Shown here: positions 1 through 9,500 of the stretch, piece after piece
Numbering within the stretch: the first letter of the stretch is position 1
Layout of the letters: each line of letters starts with the position of its first letter
DNA from: Tubiluchus corallicola
Lineage: Eukaryota > Priapulida > Priapulimorpha > Priapulimorphida > Tubiluchidae
DNA: 28,184 nt
NCBI GenBank assembly: GCA_030141605.1
Contig: JAQGDQ010001538.1
Span: 7,501-35,684 of the forward strand
Direction: 5' to 3'
The notes under the pieces: model-generated
What the model was told of the DNA's origin: nothing
What the model saw: only the letters and a program-made list of their open reading frames with translations
The model's database searches: none
Made by a program: the position numbers and the translations under genes

Positions 1-420
1 TGATGGTCCCCTCAGATGGGGTAGCCACAGCCAAAATATTAGATTTCAGAAATGAGCCGTTTCTGAGAAAAGCCGCCATTTTGATTTTTTTCGGATTTTG
101 GCCATTTTGGCGTAACAAATTGCCCATTATTTCTCACGTTATTACAGACAGTAAATGAGCGATCCAGCACTAGTTAATTGGTGATATATATAGTAGGGGT
201 CTTACAGTACCGTACCATTATCGTTGCCAAATTGAACCTCCTTTTCAGTTGGTGTCATCAGATTGCAAAAGATACGTGTCTGCTGCTGCTGAATTTAGAC
301 GCCATTTTGAAATCCCCATAACTCCACTGGGGCGGGTATTGGGGGACTAATCAATATATTTTTATTTGCAGCTTGACTAGTCCTACAAATGCATGAAATA
401 AAATTTTGGCCAGCGATCTC
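1..420 (+). repeat. Left arm of a large inverted repeat
   Basis: Read forward, this matches the reverse complement of about 2300-2723 over nearly its whole length. Shared blocks include CCACAGCCAAAATATTAG, GCCGCCATTTTGATTTTTTT and TATATATAGTAGGGGTCTT, then ACTCCACTGGGGCGGGTATT and AAAATTTTGGCCAG. The arms are clearly diverged, with scattered substitutions and indels. The outer end may lie beyond the window. No coding potential was seen. This is probably a dispersed, non-autonomous element or two opposed copies of one repeat. Confidence 0.8.
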
Positions 421-1331
421 CCAAGAATCCAGAATTTTTAGCCAAAGTTGCTCTTTTTTGCCATTTTCACAACCTTGACCTATATTTAGCTATTCGCTTT
501 GGATGACGGTGTTGCCATTAGAATCGATACAAAGTGCAGCAACGTCAATGTTTATAGTAGTCAGGCTTTAGATGTCTGGGCACTCCTAGCAACCAGGCCC
601 CTCATCAGGGGGCCCCATTCCCTTCGAAGGGCCCCTGTGACGATTATAACATGGTGATTTTTATAATCTGTATAAAACACGGAATAGTTTCATGTACATA
701 ATAACAGTTTCGTGTACAAGTGCTCGGGCTATATACCTATGGCCCGTGGATCAATACGGGGGCCTCGGGAGGGCCCCACTGTCTTGACTGAAAAATAGAC
801 TTCAGTCAAAAAGGTTTAGTGTCGCTTTGCTAAACAAGATTCTAAAGTAAGGCGGACAAGGCGAGGCAAGGCACTATTTGTGAAATTGTGTTGAAACCGA
901 CGCGAGCATCGAATATAACATGTTGCGAGCCAATTTTTAAAACGCGCACAGCTTTGTGTGGTCTTGTATTCAACAGGCGAATAGTTGTCAGTCCCTGCTA
1001 TTTTTCCACAAATCAATTCGAGTTAATAATTAGTTAGTTACTAATACCCTGGTGTGGCAACTGCGACAACCAGACTTCTGCTTACTAACAACGGGCATCA
1101 ACAAAAAAAACTGGTTAAGAAACGCAGCAAAGGCCAGTACGACCCTGCCTCGGCCGTTACATACTAATTCCGACTCTGTGCAACGGATGTTTTAAGCCAT
1201 TCGCTCATATCGCCAGATTTCCACCGTCTCGTAAAGATATACGCATATACACCGACTACCATATTCAACTAAACTCTAACGAGAATCAGGGCGCTGACGC
1301 TTATAATCACAAATTTTCAAAATAACAAAAA
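421..1331. other. Non-coding spacer inside the inverted repeat
   Basis: I see no gene here. A GC-rich patch at about 590-780 contains several short GGGCCC-type palindromes (for example GGGGGCCCC near 608 and GAGGGCCCC near 770). Short reading frames in this stretch have no recognisable motif. Confidence 0.5.
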
Positions 1332-1440
1332 GACAACAACAAATTCTTTACGTCCACGACTATTTTTTTATTCGCCAATATTCAATGACAACAACAAATT
1401 CTTTACGTCCACGACTATTTTTTATTCGCCAATATTCAAT
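1332..1440 (+). repeat. Two-copy 55-bp tandem duplication
   Basis: Unit 1 (1332-1386) and unit 2 (1387-1440) both start GACAACAACAAATTC and end CCAATATTCAAT. They differ only by one T in a T-run, so the duplication is recent. Confidence 0.93.
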
Positions 1441-1537
1441 GAAAAGTCGCACTATAGTAAATAATAATAAGCTAATAATTGATAATACATACAGTAAGTT
1501 GCTACTATGTGTTGCTATGGTAACCTCCTTATCAAAA

Positions 1538-2187
1538 GAGACAGAGAGAGACACAGAGAGACAGAGAGAGACACAGAGAGACATACATAGTCACAGAGAG
1601 ACAGAGAGAGTCACAGAGAGACAGAGAAAGATTCAGAGAGACACATAGAGACAGAGAGAGACAGAGACAGAGAGAGAGACACACAGAGACAGAGAGAGAC
1701 AGAGAGAGATACAGAGAAACAGAAAGAGACAGAGAGAATCAGAGAGAGACACACAGAGACAGAGAGACACAGAGAGACAGAGAGAGAGACAGACAGAGAC
1801 AGAGAGAGACACAAAGAGACACAGAGAGACAGAAAGACACAGAAGAGACACAGAGAGACGGAGAGAGACAGAGAGAGGCACAGAGACACAGAGAGCGACA
1901 CAGAGAGACACACAGAGAGACAGAGAGAGACACACACAGAGAGAGAAACACAGAGAGACAGAGAGAGACACAGAGAGGGACACAGAAAGACAGAGAGACA
2001 GACAGAGAGACAGACAGAGACAGAGAGAGAGATAGAGAGAGACACAGAGAGACAGAGAGAGAGACAGAAACAGAGAGAGAGAGACACACACACACAGAGA
2101 CAGAGAGACAGACAGAGACAGAGAGAGAGACACAGAGAGACAGAGAGAGACACAGAGAGAGACAGACAGAGACACAGAGAGACAGAA
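1538..2187 (+). repeat. AGAGAC/ACAGAG-type microsatellite, about 650 bp
   Basis: An imperfect array of GAGACA and GAGAGACACA units. Purine-rich on this strand, with no unique sequence except a short break near 1580-1590. The long Ser/Leu/Cys-rich open frames on the opposite strand come from the repeat and are not genes. Confidence 0.95.
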
Positions 2188-2299
2188 ACTGTAATTTATC
2201 GTTTCTTTTTGAAATTTTCATTTTTTTATTCAGAATTATGAATAATTCGTACTAATTTTTTTCCGATTTAGGTCACATTCAAGATCGAATCTCGTCAAT

Positions 2300-2723
2300 T
2301 TATGGACGAGCTGGCCAAAATTTTATTAATGATCTAAGTATGCCTGGTCAAGCTGTAAATAAACCTATATTAATTATACTTCAAATACCCGCCCCAGTGG
2401 AGTTATGAGAATTTTAAAACAGGGTGTCATTCAGACGGTAGCAGACACGCATCTTTCATGAGCTCATGATACCTACTGAAAGAGAATCTCAATTCATCAA
2501 ACTCAATGTGGCAATAGGGCAAGACCCCTACTATATATACCACCCAGCAACTAGTCCTGGATCATTCATTTACTGCCTGTAAATGATGTGACAAATATAG
2601 GTCATTTTTCTACGTCAAAATGGCCAAAATCCGAAAAAAATCAAAATGGCGGCCTATCTCTGAAACGGCTCATTTTTGATACCTAATATTTTGGCTGTGG
2701 GGTACATCTGAGGGGATCATCCA
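2300..2723 (-). repeat. Right arm of the large inverted repeat
   Basis: Reverse-strand homologue of 1-420. Similarity fades inside near CTGGCCAAAATTTTAT (about 2311-2326) and ends outside near 2723, the base opposite window position 1. Confidence 0.8.
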
Positions 2724-3249
2724 ACCCTGTGAATATGAACAAAATCGGTGATTTGTCACCTTCCACTATTTTTTGACTTTTGCATGGTTTTCTCGCGGAT
2801 TGACTCTTGAAATCTTTTAACATACAAAAGTTTTTCGGCCATAACCTAAAAACCACTAGTACCATAAACCAGTAACTTTCAACGCCAAGTGTTGATGTAT
2901 AGGAATGTCATGCTGTGAAACTTTATAACACACTTGCTTCTAATATTATTAAAGTCTAAACTTTGGCAGTTTTTTTGCGCCCTTCGGAATCTAAATGTGG
3001 CCGAGAGACGTAGGTTGGTTCAGCGGACGGGGATTCATGTGAAATGCGTTATCACACATTACAATTAATTAACAAGTTAACAAAAAAGCAGTGAAGTCCA
3101 AATTACACTTTTTTTGTATAAGATGTATTACTTTTTATCCGAAACAACATCGTGTAATCAGGATATTTGTAACAAAAAAGCACTAGTAATTTTTTTCCGT
3201 TTTTGAAAAAAATCATGCAGTTAGGGGTTACCGTGTTAACTTGATAAAG
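2724..3249. other. Non-coding stretch beyond the protease stop
   Basis: Contains the continuation of the dispersed repeat (to about 2900) and the presumed 3' flank of the minus-strand protease. No further exon or RNA gene was recognised. Confidence 0.4.
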
Positions 3250-3540
3250 TTAACTGTAATAAAATACTGCATAAAATATACAAGTTGCCACAGTTGTGTG
3301 AATTTCTGATGCTCTACTTCTTACAGATAGTGTGCAGGCTTCACCATTGATGCAACCTGTTTTTTTATAATGTTTTTTCACTTCTTTGATCCAGAACAAA
3401 TGTTTGGAGACTTTAACTATCACATTGACTTTTAGATAATCATAGCGTCCATCCGCATTGTTTTCAAATACATCTACAGTCGATAATACACCAATTACCT
3501 CACCTTTGTTCTTCCAAATGGCTGGTCCACCTGAATCACC
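3250..3540 (-). CDS. Protease exon 7: catalytic serine, C-terminus
   Basis: Opens with GDSGGPAIW directly after the acceptor TTATTTGTAG and runs 96 residues to TAA. The catalytic domain ends near [13 protein letters not shown]. The remainder holds two cysteines (284, 290) and a hydrophobic end. No Cys201 or Cys220 equivalent is present. No clear AATAAA was found within the next 350 bp downstream on this strand, so the 3' UTR end is undefined. Confidence 0.93.
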   Translation of the reverse strand, partial: GDSGGPAIWKNKGEVIGVLSTVDVFENNADGRYDYLKVNVIVKVSKHLFWIKEVKKHYKKTGCINGEACTLSVRSRASEIHTTVATCIFYAVFYYS

Positions 3541-6500
3541 CTACAAATAAATGAAAGATATTACAGCCAGCTCTTATCATGGTCACGTGACACACGTCAA
3601 AATAGATAAATTCGCCTATAAACAGACGAAAGTTATTATAGACCACTGTAATCATGAACACTTATCTTCCTATCTAACGAATTTAGGTAATGAACAAAAG
3701 AAAACAATATGGGGGGTAAAAAAAATATCAAGCTTATAATTAAATTTAGCAATAAGCTGGTCATTAACAAGGTAATGAATAAAACAGACGAATAGTGGCA
3801 ATTTTCACGCTAATTAATTAAATCCAAAAATGTTGATGATTATCGAACTAATGGATTGAATCAAGAATACTGGTGATTAATTAAACTACTGAATTAAAGT
3901 CAAGAATAGTGCTGGTTAATTAAACTAATGAATTAAATCAAAAAATCAAGAATGCTGGTGATTAATTAAACTACTGAATTAAAGTCAAGAACAGTGGTGG
4001 TTAATTAAACCAATGAATTGAATCAAGAATACTGGTGATTCATTAAACTACTGGATTAAAGTCAAGAATAGTGCTGGTTAATTAAAAAAATGAATAGAAT
4101 CAAGAATACTGGTGATTAATTAAACTACTGAATTAAAGTCAAGAATACTGGTGATTAATTAAACTATTGAATTAAAGTCAAGAACAATGGTAGTTAATTA
4201 ACCCAATGGATTCGATCAAGAATACTGGTGATTAATTAAACTACTGAATTAAGTCAAGAATATTGGTGATTAATTAAACCAATGGAATGAGTCAAGTATA
4301 GTCATGATTAATTAAACTAATGAGTTAAAGTCAAGAATACTGGTGGTTATCTTGCTAATGGAAAATAGGTTTTGAATTTTTGTTCAAAAGATATACGTCT
4401 TAGCCTTTGGTGCTATATATTGACATAAAGTAAAGTTGCGTGTAAAAAGGCAATATTGGCCCTCTAAGATGTTTTATTTAAATAAACCTTGCTTACATGT
4501 AAATAAAATGCGGCAGAAAATACCTCAAACCACATACTAAGTTACAGAAATAACTACACGCGTATATTTTTGTTGACTGGTGTTGTTGTTGGTGTTTACT
4601 TAAATGCTACTGCGGCTCTGTCCAGTGTAAATCAGCCTTGCAAGACTTCTAATACCCCGTATGTATATAACACAGCGCCACTTTGGTGCCACGTTGGACA
4701 GAAGAGGGCCATTCCGCTTGCATCAGTTAGAATGCATGCCCTTGTAAAGGTAAATTTCATGCATTTGATGTGCCTGGATAACTACACCTGGATAAGAAAA
4801 TTACGGGGAATGAAGATAATAACAAAATTGTTACGCCAAAACCAAAGATTTTCTACACATTTTTGAGATATTTTACAGAAAAACTGCCAGTTTTTATCCT
4901 CTGTCTTTCTCACATTACAGGTTGCTGTATGGAAATTGACTCAGCGATTTACTTTACCTTTTTCTTAATTCTTATTAACATAGGCATGCAATCCGGTACA
5001 GAAGTAATCATTTGTCAGTTGCAAGGAAACTGGATATCGTAAGGATTTTTCTAAAGTTATTTTGCTAAACTTCATTAACTTGTTAAAGTCCAGATGTTTA
5101 TTAGTTAAATGAGTTCGTGTCCCTGTCCTAACTTCTTGTGGACAATTTCCTACTGATACAACTAAGTTAGAACACGTAATTGCGTATACATTGCATCTTA
5201 GGTTCCTTTAGGTTATGTATTGTAGATCGCACTTGAGCATATTAACTTCAAATAGGCATTTCCTTTTAATTATCAATTCTGTCACAATTCCACATATCGA
5301 GGTTCAATATTATTTTTGGTCACCGAAAAAGTTGGATCTTAACCTGGGTAATCACTCGCATTTTTTTCAAAAATAGTACACCGGGCAAAGTCACGATTTA
5401 TAAATCAGAATACGATGGTCTCAGCAAAAACTCATTTTTTCAACTCTTTGAGTAATAATAGTATAGTTTTGTTGTTTACACTTACATGAGTAAATTTCCT
5501 CGTGTACATGAGTATTATACATGAGCTTTTTATACTTAAACTAATAGTATGTCTCTATTTTATGCTTACGCTAGTAGCATTCTGTGTTGTTTAAATGTTG
5601 ATAGGTAGTATTGTTTTACTGGTTGTTAAATGAAAACAATAGTATGTCTACGCTACTGAAAACAGTATACTTACATAAGTGATACTGCGCGATTTATGGC
5701 GTGCGCAAAACAGAGCTTGCGGCCATGAGTAATATTCCTCGCACCGGCCTGTATTAGACACCACTAAAAGAGCTTTTTGTAAATTATCTTGCATTGGCAA
5801 ACCTGAAAGAAAAGTAAAATTCTAAGCATATAAGCTTAATGAGTGATATATCAAACTTCATAAACCAAAGGGAAAGAAGTTGTAGAAAAAATATGTTACA
5901 AATAAAACGCATGTTTGCATATGTTTGTTTACACAATCTTTCCAGAACCTATTTGCCTCTTATATTATTCCACATTATGATTTGCTTTGAAACTTAATTA
6001 TTAGTTGGTCCTTCCATCTTTAATTGACTTGAGTATAACTATGTACAACTGAATACGATGAAATGATACCATGCACACCATACTTGATAAATAAAGTATA
6101 TTTAGACTTTATGTATGAAAAATGGATAATAACAACAGGAAATGACAAAGTTATAGGTGGCACCATCTAGATGTAAATATTTGAATTTTGCATACCACGT
6201 TCAAGTGCGCCCCATCCCACGAGAATAACTTCTTCTCCAACATAAGTGTGAACGTTACAAGATGGTAGTTTTGCAGGTTTAATATTGTCGCTTCTCTTCA
6301 CCTTTTCATTCATTCTCAAAAGGGCTATGTCATTACGCTCGCCAAGTGACATATTAAAAGCAACATGCGTTTCGTACCAAGTAACCTGTAAAAATACTCA
6401 ACTAAACTTTGTACAACTTAGTGAATTAATCAGTCAAATAGCCGCCCGATTATCTCACTCAAAGAGATTTTTAACTGTTTGTTTTTATTTAGTTTATTAC

Positions 6501-9500
6501 CTTATTTTATTTCCAAAAAGCCAATAAAAACAACATTGTTATAATTTGCAAAGAGGAAGTTATGTTAGTACAACAAATAAACAAAATTTAAATTCATCAT
6601 AAATTGATATAACGGCTCAGTGATTACGCAAAATTACTAAATCTTATGGTTTACATCAAAGATCAATTGTTATAACAAATTTGTTGTGGAAAGAATTGAT
6701 GGCTGAAAAAATGCGTCACTAAGATATATGTATGCATTGGGGTGGCTGTGGTGTGGTACTATGGTGTGTTGTTGTGTGGTGTGGTGTAAAGTGATGGATG
6801 TGGTGTGGTGTGGTGTGGTGTAGAGTGATGAAAGAGATGTGGTGTGGTCAGGTGAGGTGACGTGAATATGGTATACAATTTAAAATTATACAAATTTTAC
6901 TTGCTTGTACGAACTAATCCAGAAAAAGAATTGAAATTTAACTTCTGTTGATTATTTAAACACAAATTGATTGAAACAAAAACACAGCATGAACATATTT
7001 GAAGATTTTGGTAGTTCCTTACTAGCTTTAAACATAAGAAATTGATTTACATAACATCTCCTGATTTTGTGTTTATAAGTATGTGTGGGCAAGGAAAAAG
7101 TGTATAGGTGTAGCTTTTGTATTGTACACAAATGTATATTTACATCATAATAGTGTATGTGCTATGCTTACCCAACGAGTTTTTGTCGGCTGAGAGAGTG
7201 TGTTGCTTCCCAGATATATTTTCAAATGTTGTCCCGGAGCCGGTTTACTGCAAAACGACATTTTGTGTTACTTGTAATATTCTAAACTTGTTTTTCAAGA
7301 TGGACGTTGCAGATTAGATAAACCAATTCGTACTACACGAATTATTATCTACACAAAATGTTGTTTATCAAGCATAATTATGACACAAAACCCACCCTCA
7401 CAGCAACTATAAATTATTACATTACGTTACCTAATAAGACACTACGATATTTGTTACTACGATATTCCAATTTGCTGCAAACTATTTATAATCAATTCGG
7501 ATATAAGAGATACCTGGGCACAGATACTTGTATTCATGATACTTGTATTCATGTTTTAAAATACACTATTGAGTTTTATCGATCAAGGAATACACCATTA
7601 CATAAAAAATTTCGTTGACACTTCTAAAACCTTTGTTGGGAAGAACTTTTTTAAACACCAACAAAACTAATTTTTATAATGAGAAAAATTATCATGAGAC
7701 TGCTAGCATATTTTCATATTAATCATAGTCTTTGTGCTAGGTGAGGTAAATAATAAGGTGTGTAAAGCAATTTTAATTTTGGTAACAGTGTAAGGCAGGA
7801 AGGAATTTTATCTCTGCAGCTATTAAGTTTAAGCACTACTCACACAGGTTGTCGCATTAGTGGATTGATCACTAAAACTGTAAGCCACCGAATACTCTGC
7901 ATCTAGGCTTACTGCCCTACCTGTCAAATATTTGCTAAGAAGTACGATGTCATGTTGATTTCGGGGAAGACAATGCTGCTAACTGTTACTCCCAAAATAT
8001 GGAATCGGTACAATAGGGCTGACACTTATCAGTTCCCTAATTAAACCTGTATAAATTTCTAAGGCATATTGTAACAAATTAGGCATCTGACAAAGAGGAT
8101 ATTGCGAAATGTCTTTTCCTGCTAGAGCAAATATTCTTATCAGAAATTTCTCATTTTCCACTAAAGATGTTAATACACAATTGTTTAAGACCTATTGCTC
8201 AAGCATCTATGCTATTGTGGAGAAACTACAATACCTATATTATTAAAGAATTGAAAGTTACCTATAACAAGTGTAAAAGAAAGCTATTTTCGTTGCCCTA
8301 TGTTGCAGTGCTAGTCAAAAGTGTGTCAACTTTGAAATTCACAACTTTAACAACAATTAAGAATTGAGTACAAGAAAAGCTGTTTATTCTTTCAAAAAAT
8401 GATTAGATCGCTCTAGTAATATTTGAATACAATGTATTTTAAATTCAGATATCAGCATGAATTCTCATATTTTTAACAATTGGAGAACAATTTTATTTAT
8501 AAATGCCCACTCGACAGTGCATATTATATTACGCTGTGAAAAAGTTGTTTAAGCTTGCTTTTGGTAAAGTTTTTATTCTTGCTAGTACTTGTGTTTTTAT
8601 GGAGTAGGTAACGAAATAAATAAACATTCCAAAATGAATTCATTACTCATAGATACAGTTAACTGTACTGTTATGAATTTATTTTAAAATAGGAAATTAA
8701 TTAATAAAGTATTTGGAATTAGATTAATTATAACTGTGACGTGTTCTTATCTATGGTTTATATTTTATTGTTTGTGCTCACTAAGGTTTCCCTCACTGTT
8801 TTAGCGGGCAAGCCACAAGGCGTTACATTCTCTAGACTTATCATGGCACCAGTCTTTGTGAATAAACAGATTAATAAGCAAGAAAGATTTATGTTAAATG
8901 TTCTATAAAGTTACGGATGGAAGTTATCGGCAAGTGCTTAACTACTGAGACGCTGATAACATCACTTCTTTAAGTAACGCCTAACTTGCTATTAGGAAGA
9001 CTGTGGTAAGGTAAAATGGGTGACGGCGAAGGTCATGTTTAAGTTACTTCCCCGTATAGTGTCCTGCCTGCACCACCTAGACTAGACCTGCATGGAAATT
9101 TAGCTGCGAACTGGCGAAAATTTCGTCGGGTGTGGGACAATTATGAGGTGGCTTTGAAGCTCAATAAAGCCAATGATGGCATTACCATCCTCTTATATTT
9201 ACCGTGTTGTGTTTAATATTTAATAAATGTGTAGTTCAATAAATAAAGTCTTGATAGTTCGCCATGCTCATTGTGGTTACCTCACACGCCACCTAATAAA
9301 CAACAACAATCAGCAAGCAGCTTTAACCACTATAATAAACAGACTTTAACGCACTTTCTACACCAATTATTTTACGTAAGCTTACATGCTTACCCAAGAA
9401 GGCAATGAGCCGCCGTCATGATCCACCACTGATCGATGAGAGTTCCACCACAATGAGGTTCATTCTCTACTACAAGAGCAACCTTTAGGTAAAAAAATTA

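Noticed and set aside
1611-2221. Three overlapping Ser/Leu/Val/Cys-rich minus-strand ORFs of 160-180 codons
   Set aside because: They translate the AGAGAC microsatellite. All frames of a stop-free repeat are open.
4570-4866. 98-codon plus-strand frame
   Set aside because: No recognisable domain, lies in an intron, begins at a non-ATG codon, no splice support.
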